A stretch of DNA of 64,000 nucleotides from Commensalibacter communis (GTDB taxonomy: Bacteria; Pseudomonadota; Alphaproteobacteria; Acetobacterales; Acetobacteraceae): assembly GCF_947179015.1 (NCBI RefSeq), contig NZ_CAMXCM010000002.1, positions 1-64,000 on the forward strand, in the 5' to 3' direction. The position numbers were made by a program, and so were the translations under genes. Below are positions 26,851 through 35,875 of this stretch, one piece after another (the stretch's first letter is position 1; each line of letters begins with the position of its first letter). The notes under the pieces are model-generated. The model saw only the letters and a program-made list of their open reading frames with translations, was not told the origin of the DNA and did not search any database.

Positions 26851-29055
26851 ATGTTCCCTTCTACACGCGCAAGCTATAAACTGTCGTTGATGCTTTCTGT
26901 CTTTTTTATACATACATCATCTACTTTCGCAGCAGAAACGCCCTCTTCTTCTGCACAATCCGTATCCACGAATACTCCCCCTATTCCAACGATTAATATT
27001 AATGCGGATGATGTCTCTGACAACCCAACAGAAATCACACCTGGCAGTACCGTTTTAAAAGCAGATCAGCTTAAAAATATTGTGAATAACAGTCCTGATA
27101 CTGGTGCATTACTCGAAAACCAAATGGGGGTTAGCCTTTACAAGTCAGGACGTATTGCCTCTTTGCCCGTTTTAAATGGCATGGCAGATGACCGAGTTGC
27201 CACGACCATTGATGGGATGCGCATCACTGGTGACTGCCCCAATCATATGAATCCTGCACTTTCATACCTAAACCCCCATGATGTATCGATAATTAATATC
27301 ATGGCTGGGATCTCCCCTGTCAGTTTGGGTGGAGACAGCACAGGTGGAACCATTGATATCCAACGTAAATCTCCTGTTTTCTCAAAGAAAAAAGATAAAA
27401 TCGTTGTAAAAGGACAAGTCTCTGGCTTTTTCCATAGTAATGGGAAGGGATTAGGCGCCTCGGGAGATGTTACCGTCGCTAACGATCATCTTAGCATTCG
27501 ATATAATGGTGGATGGTCTCAATCAAGAAATTATCATGCTGGGGCTGGCGGTGGTCAGGTTAAATCCACACAATATAAAATGTTCAATCACGACGTAACA
27601 TTAGCCTATAAAAAAGATAATCATGTATTATCCTTAAACATAGGACAAACGGATACGCCTTATGAAGGCTTTCCCAATGCGTATATGGACATGACAAAAA
27701 ATCAATCAGTCTTTATTAATGGTAGATATAAAGGTGATTTTGATTGGGGAACTGTGGAAGCACGTGGCTATTGGCAACGCGTAACCCATGCCATGAATAT
27801 GCTTGGCGACAAGGGGGGGCATTCACCCACCACAGGGATGCCCATGAATAATCTTGGACGTTTAGCAGGATATGATATCAAAGGAAGCATTTATCTTGAT
27901 GATAAAAATACCCTGCGTATCGGAAATGAATTCGCATATTACACACTAAATGACTGGTGGCCTGCCTTAGAAGGCAGCATGATGATGGGACCTAATACCT
28001 ATCATAATATTAATAACGGCCATCGTAATCGCCTTGGAACCTATGCCGAGCTTGAAACACAATGGAACCATAAAGTAACCACGTTGCTGGGTGTCAGAAA
28101 TGACGTTATCATGACAAATACAGGGCAGGTTTCTGGCTATCAAGGGCTGGCGGGCATGAACGCCACCGAACGTGCTGCAATTAATCGCTTTAATCAAGCC
28201 GATCGAGGAAAAACAGATGTCAATTTTGATGTAACAGCTCTTGTCCGTTACAAAGTGGATCCTCATTTAACTTGGGAAACAGGTTACGCCAGAAAGACCC
28301 GCTCTCCTAATTTATACGAACGCTACTCTTGGGGAACCTCAGGCATGGCCATGCGGATGGTTGGCTGGTTTGGTGATGGAAACGGGTATAGGGGTGATAT
28401 TAATCTTAAACCTGAAATTGCCAATACCATCAGCACCAGCTTTAATTTCCATGATGTCAAACAAGAAGTCTGGGAATTAAAAATACAACCTTATTATACC
28501 TATATCCATCATTATATTAACGTCAATTATTTGGGCAGTGCCTCTGGGCGTGCTGGAACCACCATTTCAAACTTGCAATTTGCCAATCATAATGCACAAT
28601 TATACGGTGTTAACTCTGTTGGTACCTATAATGTATGGAATAATAAGAAATTTGGTAAAGGCGTTTTACGGGGTAATTTAAACTGGGTCAGAGGCACAGA
28701 CTTAACCAATCATACGAATCTGTATCATATGATGCCAGTCAATGGCACATTAAGCCTTAATCAATATATCGGTGCCTGGAGTGGCCGTATCGAAGGAGAA
28801 TTCGTCAATGCCAAAGGCTTAACCGATCCATTGCGTCGTGAACCTAAAACACCTGGTTACATCTTATTGAACATCGGCACCAGCTATACGTGGAATATGT
28901 TCCGCCTTGACGGCAGCATCGAAAATGTCATGAATAAAAAATATTATATGCCCATGGGTGGATTATCCATTGGGGATTTAATTGCCAATAACCAAGTCAG
29001 AGCCTTACCCGGCATTGGGCGTTCTTTTAACGTCTCTTTGACCGCTAGCTTTTAA
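26851..29055 (+). CDS. TonB-dependent outer-membrane copper receptor (OprC/NosA-like)
   Basis: A 734-residue receptor with a signal peptide (cut after TFA), plug domain (about residues 60-180) and a 22-strand barrel ending in an aromatic residue (SLTASF). The plug motif GDCPNHM contains CxxxM, and the barrel has HAM (HxM) near residue 313; in OprC these two elements bind copper. The plug segment DGMRITG and the surrounding phrases also match that subfamily. The 3' end overlaps gntK by 11 bases (convergent). Substrate assignment rests on these motifs. Confidence 0.85.
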   Translation: MFPSTRASYKLSLMLSVFFIHTSSTFAAETPSSSAQSVSTNTPPIPTININADDVSDNPTEITPGSTVLKADQLKNIVNNSPDTGALLENQMGVSLYKSGRIASLPVLNGMADDRVATTIDGMRITGDCPNHMNPALSYLNPHDVSIINIMAGISPVSLGGDSTGGTIDIQRKSPVFSKKKDKIVVKGQVSGFFHSNGKGLGASGDVTVANDHLSIRYNGGWSQSRNYHAGAGGGQVKSTQYKMFNHDVTLAYKKDNHVLSLNIGQTDTPYEGFPNAYMDMTKNQSVFINGRYKGDFDWGTVEARGYWQRVTHAMNMLGDKGGHSPTTGMPMNNLGRLAGYDIKGSIYLDDKNTLRIGNEFAYYTLNDWWPALEGSMMMGPNTYHNINNGHRNRLGTYAELETQWNHKVTTLLGVRNDVIMTNTGQVSGYQGLAGMNATERAAINRFNQADRGKTDVNFDVTALVRYKVDPHLTWETGYARKTRSPNLYERYSWGTSGMAMRMVGWFGDGNGYRGDINLKPEIANTISTSFNFHDVKQEVWELKIQPYYTYIHHYINVNYLGSASGRAGTTISNLQFANHNAQLYGVNSVGTYNVWNNKKFGKGVLRGNLNWVRGTDLTNHTNLYHMMPVNGTLSLNQYIGAWSGRIEGEFVNAKGLTDPLRREPKTPGYILLNIGTSYTWNMFRLDGSIENVMNKKYYMPMGGLSIGDLIANNQVRALPGIGRSFNVSLTASF

Positions 29056-29602
29056 GTGAAATATGCTGCAATTGGAGCAATACCTTTTGCAGCACTTCTT
29101 CAAACGGATCATTTCTGACAGTAATTTTGATAAAATTCTCATCAGCATCAGGCGTATCCAATGTTTCAAGCTGGCTTGAAAGCAGACTTGCAGGCATAAA
29201 ATGCCCTTTTCGTTTTTGCAGACGCTGCAATAAAATATCTTGAGGCACATCAATATAGATGAAATAAAAAGACCCGCGAATATCTTTTCTTAGAATATCG
29301 CGATAACTCTTTTTCAACGCTGAGCAGGTTAAAATTCCACATCCATCGCCAGAGACTTCACGTTCTTTTAACCAATCATGACATTTTTCTAGCCAAGGTA
29401 AACGATCTTCATCTGTCAAAGGAATGCCCTCTGACATTTTTTGAATGTTTTGCGCTGAATGCAAGCTATCCCCTTCCTGAAAAGGCCAATTTAATTGTTG
29501 CTGCAATCCCTTGGCAAGCTTGCTTTTCCCACAGCCAGAAACCCCCATTATAACCAGCAAACAAGGTTTGATTAAAGAAACGTCAGCGATGGGATGATTC
29601 AT
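29045..29602 (-). CDS. gntK: Gluconokinase
   Basis: A 185-residue P-loop kinase that phosphorylates gluconate to 6-phosphogluconate. Walker A GVSGCGKSKLAKGL is near residue 20, and the EGDSLHSAQNIQKM and CSALKKSYRD segments are typical of GntK. It follows rpiA after 16 bases, so both are probably one transcript. It connects oxidised glucose (gluconate), abundant in acetic acid bacteria, with the pentose phosphate genes upstream. Confidence 0.94.
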   Translation of the reverse strand: MNHPIADVSLIKPCLLVIMGVSGCGKSKLAKGLQQQLNWPFQEGDSLHSAQNIQKMSEGIPLTDEDRLPWLEKCHDWLKEREVSGDGCGILTCSALKKSYRDILRKDIRGSFYFIYIDVPQDILLQRLQKRKGHFMPASLLSSQLETLDTPDADENFIKITVRNDPFEEVLQKVLLQLQHISLKS

Positions 29603-29618
29603 TACAAAGATACTCCGC

Positions 29619-30314
29619 CTATTTTAAATGTTGTATTCCATCATGACCAGCGATTAAGACTTCGTCTGTACAATGGATGAATAGACCATTCTCCATCACC
29701 CCAACGATTTCATTAATTTCTTTTTCTAATTTGGCTGGATCCGTAATTAATCCAAAATGACAATCCAAAATCATATTCGCACCATCTGTTAAGAAAAACT
29801 CTTGGCTTTCTTTCTTAAGGCGAATGCTAATGGTTGCACCAATCTTTTCAAGATGTTTTGCTGTTGCTTCCCATCCAAATGGCGTTACTTCTACAGGGAC
29901 AGGCGTATGATCGCCTAATTGATCTACCATTTTACGTTCGTCAACCACCACCACAAATTTCTTTGCAGCGTAACGAACAATCTTCTCTCTTAATAACGCA
30001 CCACCTAATCCTTTGATTAAATGATAATGTTGGTGGGTTACCTCATCAGCACCATCGATATCCAAATCTAATTCGGGACATTTGCCTAACGTGGTCAATT
30101 CAATCCCAAAAGACTGCGCCAAGTGGGCTGTATCAACGGAAGTTGGCACGCCAATAAAACGTAGCCCTTCTTCTTGCCACCGCTTTCCCAAAGCACGCAC
30201 AACACAGGCAGCAGTACTACCACTTCCTAGACCAACCTTCATTCCTGAAGTAACCAAAGAAGCTGCAACTTTTCCCACTTGTTGTTTATAAATTTCTATT
30301 TGACTTGCATCCAT
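29619..30314 (-). CDS. rpiA: Ribose-5-phosphate isomerase A
   Basis: A 231-residue enzyme interconverting ribose 5-phosphate and ribulose 5-phosphate. Phosphate-binding GLGSGSTAACVVRAL is near residue 28, the catalytic region DLDIDGADEV near residue 84 and KGLGGALLREK near 97. Complete length. It sits between pgl and gntK on the minus strand, 82 bases downstream of pgl behind a hairpin, so it may have its own promoter. Confidence 0.95.
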   Translation of the reverse strand: MDASQIEIYKQQVGKVAASLVTSGMKVGLGSGSTAACVVRALGKRWQEEGLRFIGVPTSVDTAHLAQSFGIELTTLGKCPELDLDIDGADEVTHQHYHLIKGLGGALLREKIVRYAAKKFVVVVDERKMVDQLGDHTPVPVEVTPFGWEATAKHLEKIGATISIRLKKESQEFFLTDGANMILDCHFGLITDPAKLEKEINEIVGVMENGLFIHCTDEVLIAGHDGIQHLK

Positions 30315-30340
30315 GACCTTCGACCGTTCCCTTGATATGG

Positions 30341-30382
30341 CAAAATAAAATCTCTACAACTAAATCCATAATAATTGTAGAG
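30341..30382 (-). terminator. Terminator after pgl
   Basis: On the minus strand CTCTACAA and TTGTAGAG form an 8-bp stem (30352-30359 with 30375-30382) followed by ATTTTATTTT. It lies 15 bases past the pgl stop and before the rpiA start, so it separates pgl from rpiA-gntK at least partly. Confidence 0.5.
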
Positions 30383-30396
30383 CTATTTGCTATAAC

Positions 30397-31167
30397 CTAC
30401 TCACCACCAGCTGCACGATCAAGAATCCAATGTAATTCTCCCTCGGTTTTAATCGCTGCAGAAGGATAAGGTTTATTTTCATCACGCACTTCACGAATAA
30501 TTTGCGCTTTGTTTTCACCACTGACCACAAACATCACAAAACGACTAGAAGCAATTGCAGGGTAAGTTAATGTCATTCTTTTATGCGGAGCATCGGAAGG
30601 TTGGCTCCAAGAAACCCATTTGTCTTTTTCTTCTAAAACAGGCGTACCAGGAAATAAAGAGGCCGTATGACCATCCCCACCGAGACCCAATAACACAATA
30701 TCAAACAAAGGCTTTCCAGCTTGTAACGTATCAGAACCATAAATTGCTTGCAATTCTGCTTGATAGATTTCTGCAGCCTTTACGGGGTCATCCAGCACAG
30801 GCATTGGATGAACATTACGAAAAGGAATATCAATATGCGCCAATAAAGATTCTTTGACCATATGAAAATTACTATCTGAATCGGTATGGGGAACCATTCT
30901 TTCATCCCCAAAGAATAAATGTATTTTGTGCCATGGCATACGATCCGCATATTCGGAACTGCCAAGTAATTCATATAATCTTTTTGGAGTAGATCCTCCT
31001 GATAAAGCAATTCGAAGGGTTTCGCCTTGCTCTTTTTCTTCTGCGTGATGTAAAATAGAGCTGGCCAAATACTCAGCTTGCGCAATTACATCTGATAGTA
31101 CAAGCACATACCCTGTTGTCGCTGTATGGCCTTTTTCCCCTGTATCTTCTATTTTATCACTCATCAT
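30397..31167 (-). CDS. pgl: 6-phosphogluconolactonase
   Basis: A 256-residue DevB/Pgl-type lactonase. Family motifs ALSGGSTPKRLYELL near residue 55, FFGDERMVP and GLGGDGHTASLFPGTP are present. It hydrolyses 6-phosphogluconolactone, the step between glucose-6-phosphate dehydrogenase (not in the window) and Gnd. An AAGAGG site precedes two consecutive ATG codons. Confidence 0.94.
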   Translation of the reverse strand: MMSDKIEDTGEKGHTATTGYVLVLSDVIAQAEYLASSILHHAEEKEQGETLRIALSGGSTPKRLYELLGSSEYADRMPWHKIHLFFGDERMVPHTDSDSNFHMVKESLLAHIDIPFRNVHPMPVLDDPVKAAEIYQAELQAIYGSDTLQAGKPLFDIVLLGLGGDGHTASLFPGTPVLEEKDKWVSWSQPSDAPHKRMTLTYPAIASSRFVMFVVSGENKAQIIREVRDENKPYPSAAIKTEGELHWILDRAAGGE

Positions 31168-31204
31168 TAAATCCTCTTTGTAAAATACTATTCTAATTAA
31201 AATA

Positions 31205-31229
31205 AATAATAACGAAAATTTATTATTTT
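31205..31229 (-). terminator. AT-only hairpin after the HAD phosphatase gene
   Basis: AAATAATAA and TTATTATTT (31205-31213, 31221-31229) form a 9-bp AT-only stem with a 7-base loop, followed on the minus strand by ATTTTAATT. It is weak, but placed 19 bases past the stop. Confidence 0.3.
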
Positions 31230-31247
31230 TCTATCAAATAAAACTTA

Positions 31248-32102
31248 TTAAGCTCGAGGCAAAATATACTGCTCTACGGCATAAGCCCAACCATTATCTT
31301 CGTTGCTTTTGGTTTGGAAATGAGCATGTCGATATACATTTTCCGTGGATTGTCCCATTGCAATCGATAAACCTGCAATTTCCAGCATTGGAATATCATT
31401 ATCCATATCCCCAATACAGGCAATCTCTGAAATATCAATTCCATATTGTTTACCCAGCTCAATCGCCGCAGAGCCTTTGTTCGCTTTTGGATGGGTAATA
31501 TCTAAATAATGATCAGAGGAACGTAATGCTTTGACTGTATTGGGATATTTTTGATTAATATGTGCTGCCAGCTTGTCTAACACAGCAGTATTAGAAGACA
31601 CACCTTCAATTTTTACAATTCTCTTTTTATATTCATTAATATGATTTAAAAGCTCTGGATTAGACCCCACAACTGCTTTTTCATGTGGAATATATGGGTC
31701 ATTCATATCAAACACAACCCAATCAAATCCTCCAAAAACCCAAGCTTTTACATCATGACTATGTAATAGATCATATACTTCATGCGCATCTTTCGTATCC
31801 ATCATCATACTGGATACAACTGTTCCATCATTGCCAATAATTTCCCCACCATTCAACGCAGCAAAAGGGGTTAATATATTCAACTCTTTAAAAAACATCT
31901 GAATCCCTTGAGGAGGCCTGCTACTGACCAAACATAAATGTATGCCAGCCTCTTGTAACTTTTGCGTAGCCGCAAGAGCTTCTAATGTTATTTTTTTATC
32001 ATTTGTTACCAACGTTCCATCAATATCAGAAACCAGTAGTTTTATTTTCCCTGATGCCTCTTTTTTACTCTTTGCTCGATTAAAAGTTGAAAGATTCAAC
32101 AT
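31248..32102 (-). CDS. HAD superfamily (Cof-type) phosphatase
   Basis: About 284 residues. The nucleophile motif LVSDIDGTLVTND is near residue 24 and the final motif GDMDNDIPMLEIAGLSIAMG is near 235, with a C2-type cap between, as in Cof/YidA sugar-phosphate phosphatases. An AAGGAGG site lies only two bases before the chosen ATG, so a TTG one codon later, or a TTG at 32117, is possible. It sits between pgl and the PFOR operon; a sugar-phosphate substrate is plausible but unproven. Confidence 0.85.
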   Translation of the reverse strand: MLNLSTFNRAKSKKEASGKIKLLVSDIDGTLVTNDKKITLEALAATQKLQEAGIHLCLVSSRPPQGIQMFFKELNILTPFAALNGGEIIGNDGTVVSSMMMDTKDAHEVYDLLHSHDVKAWVFGGFDWVVFDMNDPYIPHEKAVVGSNPELLNHINEYKKRIVKIEGVSSNTAVLDKLAAHINQKYPNTVKALRSSDHYLDITHPKANKGSAAIELGKQYGIDISEIACIGDMDNDIPMLEIAGLSIAMGQSTENVYRHAHFQTKSNEDNGWAYAVEQYILPRA

Positions 32103-32224
32103 AACCTCCTTCGTCAAATATGGTTATTTATTTTATTGATCCTATCATGAAAATAAAAACTGTCTCTAAGTAAAACATCTTTATCTAATAGAATATCTGT
32201 GAATTCAGTATCCTTTCAACCAAA

Positions 32225-32254
32225 TAAAAAACCCTGCCACTTTCATGACAGGGT
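32225..32254 (-). terminator. Rho-independent terminator of the PFOR operon
   Basis: ACCCTGTCA and TGGCAGGGT pair over nine bases (one G-T) with loop TGAAAG on the minus strand and run into TTTTTTATTT. It starts 25 bases past the nifJ stop. A strong canonical terminator. Confidence 0.85.
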
Positions 32255-32278
32255 CTTTCTACCTAAACTACATGCATT

Positions 32279-35200
32279 TTAATGTGTTTTAAGACCAAAA
32301 ACAACGGGGTTCATTTCGCTGCCTTCCATTGATGCCAATGCTTCATATTGCTCATATTTACGAGTAACCGCTTTTTGAGCTGCTTCCATGATTTGCTCTG
32401 CATCGTTTGGACGAATACGAGCCAAATTACGATAACGAATTTCATTACCCGCATATTTCTTCAGTGGAATTGAAGGTTTAGGAGAATCTAATTGGAATGG
32501 ATTTTTACCAATTTTACGCATCATTGGATCAAATCTAAACAAAGGCCAATATCCAGAATCTGTAGCTAGCCCTTGTTGTACCAACCCTTGACGCATATCT
32601 AATCCTTGACCAATACAATGGCTATACGCAACAATCAAAGATGGCCCATCATAAGCTTCTGCTTGACGGAAAACATCCAATGTATGTTGAGGACTTGCAC
32701 CCATTGCAACTTGAGCTACATAAACATTATCATAAGTCATTGCCATCAAGGCCAAATCTTTACGAACTGTTTCTTTACCCGAAGATGCGAACTTAGCGAC
32801 TGAACCAAAAGGAGACGCCTTAGACGCTTGCCCGCCAGTATTAGAATACATTTCTGTATCCATCACTAAAATATTGACATTCTGACCAGAAGCAAGGACA
32901 TGATCCAAACCGCCATATCCAATATCATATGCCCAACCATCACCACCGACAATCCAAATACTACGGCGAATGAAATGATCTACAACTGTGCTTAACCGCT
33001 TTGCTGTGACGTCATTAATTTGAGATAATTTGGTTTTTAGCTCACCCACACGCAAACGCTGCGCTCTGATTTCTGATTCATGAACTTGCTTAGAAGTAAG
33101 AATTGCATTAACCAATTCTTCTCCCACTTGATCTTTCAGTTTTAAAAGTAAATGAGTGGCAACTTCTAATTGTTTATCTGCTGCTACTCTGAAACCCAAT
33201 CCAAATTCAGCGTTATCTTCATAAAGCGAGTTGGACCAAGCAGGTCCCTTACCTTCTTTGTTCATTGCCCAAGGGGTTACTGGCATATTCCCACCATAAA
33301 TTGAGGAACAGCCCGTTGCGTTTGCAACTTGTAAACGATCACCAAATAGTTGCGTTAATACTTTTAAATAAGGGGTTTCACCACATCCCGCACAAGCACC
33401 AGAGAACTCAAATAAAGGCTCAAGGAACTGCACACCACGAACATTAGAGAAGTTGATCTTGCTACGATCATTAACAGGTAGTTCTTTAAAGAACTCTAAA
33501 TTACGTTTTTCACGATCCAACAACGTTTCTTTTGCGGTCATGTTAATCGCACGAACATCAGGTTCTGTTGGGCTGCTTGCTGGGCAAACGCTCACACATA
33601 AAGTACATCCTGTGCAATCTTCTACATAGAATTGTAAGGTAAAGTTTGTATTTGGGTAACCACGCGCATTGACTGGGGCTGTTTTAAAGTCCTCTGGGGC
33701 ATTTGCCAATTCTTTTTTATCATAAGTTTTGGCACGAATCACACTATGTGGGCAAACATAACCACATTGTCCACATTGAATGCATAGATCTTCACGCCAT
33801 TCAGGCACGAAATCAGAAATATTGCGCTTTTCATATGCCGCAGTCCCAGAAGGGAACGTTCCATCAGCAGGTAAAAGACTAACTGGCAAGCTTTCACCTT
33901 GACCAGAGAACATAGGCACAATCACATCATGAATAAATTTAGGTGCATCAGCTGGCACTGGATTTTCTTGAGCTAAATTGCTGGAAGCATATTCTGGCAC
34001 CTTAACTTCAAATAAATGATCGCAAGCAGCATCAACCGCTTTATAATTCTTTTGAACGACTGCATCACCCTTAGATGAGTAAGTTTTATGGATTGATTTT
34101 TTAATATAATCAATCGCTTCATCACGAGGCAACACCCCAGAAATTGCAAAAAAACAAGTTTGTAGAATGGTATTGGTACGCATACCCAAACCAACTTCTT
34201 GAGCGACCTTGGACGCGTCCACAACAAAGAATTTTAATTTTTTCTCAATAATGCGTTGTTGTGTTAAGCGTGGCAAATGTTGCCATACTTCCTCAGCACT
34301 GTAATGGGAATTCAATAAAAACGTACCATTGTCCGCAGCATTTTCCAAAATATCTTGACGATACAAGAAATGGAATTGATGACACCCAACAAAATCAGCT
34401 TGTTGTACTAAATACGCTGCTTTGATAGGTTCGTGACCAAAACGCAAGTGAGAAACTGTTTGTGCGCCTGCTTTACGAGAATCATACACAAAATACCCTT
34501 GGGCATATTGTCCTACATCTTCGGAAATAATTTTTACACTATTCTTATTTGCACCAACCGTACCGTCTGAACCCAATCCAAAGAACATCGCGCGTTTTGT
34601 ATCTGCATGCTCAATATTAAACGCAGGATCATAATCCAAACTGGTATGTGTTAAATCATCTTTAATACCAACGGTAAATCCATGGCGTGGTTTTTCAACT
34701 TTTAATTCATCAAATACAGCTTTAACCATTGCTGGGGTAAAATCTTTAGAAGATAACCCATAGCGCCCACCAATAATTAATGGCAAATGCTCACGATTTC
34801 CTCTGGCGACCGCTTCAGCCAAAGTTGCCATAACATCTAGATATAAAGGCTCACCCAACGCACCAGATTCTTTGGTACGATCCATTACTGCAATACGCTT
34901 AACCGTTTTAGGTAAAGCATCTAATACTTGTTGTGCTGGGAATGGACGGTATAAACGAACCTTTAAAATACCAACAGACTCACCTTGTTGCCTTAGAATT
35001 TTAACTGTTTCTTCAGCAGTTTCCGCAGCAGAACCAATTAATACAATCACATGCTCTGCGTTTGGATCACCATTATACTCAACCAACCCATAATGACGAC
35101 CTGTTAATTTGCCAAAACGGTCCATATATTGTTCAACAATTTCAGCCGTTTTATTGTAATATTGGTTGACCGCTTCCCTTGCTTGGAAGAACGTATCTGG

Positions 35201-35857
35201 ATTATGTGCAGTCCCACGAATAAATGGATTTTCAGGGCTTAATCCACGTTCGCGATGCGCTGCAACCAGATCATCATCAATCATTTTTTCAATAACATCA
35301 TCAGGAATCATATCCAACGTGTTTAATTCATGAGATGTACGGAAACCATCAAAGAAATGAATAAAAGGTACCCGTGCAGCCAAAGTTGCAGCATGGGTAA
35401 TTAACGATAAATCATGTGCCTCTTGAACAGATGCAGCACCAAGAATACCAAATCCTGTCATTCTGGCAGCCATCACATCAGAATGGTCGCCAAAGATTGA
35501 CAATGCAGAAGTTGCAATAGAGCGTGCTGCAACATGAAAAACGGTCGAGGTTAATTCACCAGCGATTTTATACATATTTGGCAACATTAATAACAGCCCC
35601 TGAGAAGCTGTAAAAGTCGTCGTTAATGCACCAGATTGCAATGCCCCATGAACCGTCCCAGCAGCACCGCCCTCACTTTGCATTTGTTGAACAAATGGGA
35701 TATTGCCCCATATATTCTTTTTGCCTTTAGCTGCCCAATCATCAATATCTTCTGCCATCGGGGATGAAGGTGTAATTGGGAAAATAGCGCAAACCTCATT
35801 TACACGATAAGCAATATGCGCAACTGCTGTATTCGCATCCATAATTGTCTTAGACAT
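32279..35857 (-). CDS. nifJ: Pyruvate:ferredoxin (flavodoxin) oxidoreductase
   Basis: A 1192-residue single-chain PFOR that decarboxylates pyruvate to acetyl-CoA while reducing ferredoxin. The pyruvate-binding domain (ITPSSPMAEDIDDWAA), the gamma domain, two ferredoxin-type 4Fe-4S motifs (CIQCGQCGYVCP near residue 690 and CTGCTLCVSVCP near 745) and the TPP domain with GDGWAYDIGYGGLDHV and MDTEMYSNTGGQ are all present. Length is typical. GGGAGAA precedes the ATG. It lies 18 bases after the GltD-like reductase gene and is cotranscribed. The enzyme is oxygen-sensitive in most hosts, notable for an acetic acid bacterium. Confidence 0.96.
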   Translation of the reverse strand: MSKTIMDANTAVAHIAYRVNEVCAIFPITPSSPMAEDIDDWAAKGKKNIWGNIPFVQQMQSEGGAAGTVHGALQSGALTTTFTASQGLLLMLPNMYKIAGELTSTVFHVAARSIATSALSIFGDHSDVMAARMTGFGILGAASVQEAHDLSLITHAATLAARVPFIHFFDGFRTSHELNTLDMIPDDVIEKMIDDDLVAAHRERGLSPENPFIRGTAHNPDTFFQAREAVNQYYNKTAEIVEQYMDRFGKLTGRHYGLVEYNGDPNAEHVIVLIGSAAETAEETVKILRQQGESVGILKVRLYRPFPAQQVLDALPKTVKRIAVMDRTKESGALGEPLYLDVMATLAEAVARGNREHLPLIIGGRYGLSSKDFTPAMVKAVFDELKVEKPRHGFTVGIKDDLTHTSLDYDPAFNIEHADTKRAMFFGLGSDGTVGANKNSVKIISEDVGQYAQGYFVYDSRKAGAQTVSHLRFGHEPIKAAYLVQQADFVGCHQFHFLYRQDILENAADNGTFLLNSHYSAEEVWQHLPRLTQQRIIEKKLKFFVVDASKVAQEVGLGMRTNTILQTCFFAISGVLPRDEAIDYIKKSIHKTYSSKGDAVVQKNYKAVDAACDHLFEVKVPEYASSNLAQENPVPADAPKFIHDVIVPMFSGQGESLPVSLLPADGTFPSGTAAYEKRNISDFVPEWREDLCIQCGQCGYVCPHSVIRAKTYDKKELANAPEDFKTAPVNARGYPNTNFTLQFYVEDCTGCTLCVSVCPASSPTEPDVRAINMTAKETLLDREKRNLEFFKELPVNDRSKINFSNVRGVQFLEPLFEFSGACAGCGETPYLKVLTQLFGDRLQVANATGCSSIYGGNMPVTPWAMNKEGKGPAWSNSLYEDNAEFGLGFRVAADKQLEVATHLLLKLKDQVGEELVNAILTSKQVHESEIRAQRLRVGELKTKLSQINDVTAKRLSTVVDHFIRRSIWIVGGDGWAYDIGYGGLDHVLASGQNVNILVMDTEMYSNTGGQASKASPFGSVAKFASSGKETVRKDLALMAMTYDNVYVAQVAMGASPQHTLDVFRQAEAYDGPSLIVAYSHCIGQGLDMRQGLVQQGLATDSGYWPLFRFDPMMRKIGKNPFQLDSPKPSIPLKKYAGNEIRYRNLARIRPNDAEQIMEAAQKAVTRKYEQYEALASMEGSEMNPVVFGLKTH

Positions 35858-35875
35858 TGATTATTCTCCCTTACC

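Noticed and set aside
29005-29253. Several 60-110 residue frames opposite or inside known genes (for example inside the receptor/gntK overlap, nifJ and dhaK)
   Set aside because: They lie within strongly supported genes, lack ribosome-binding sites and have compositions typical of antisense shadows.
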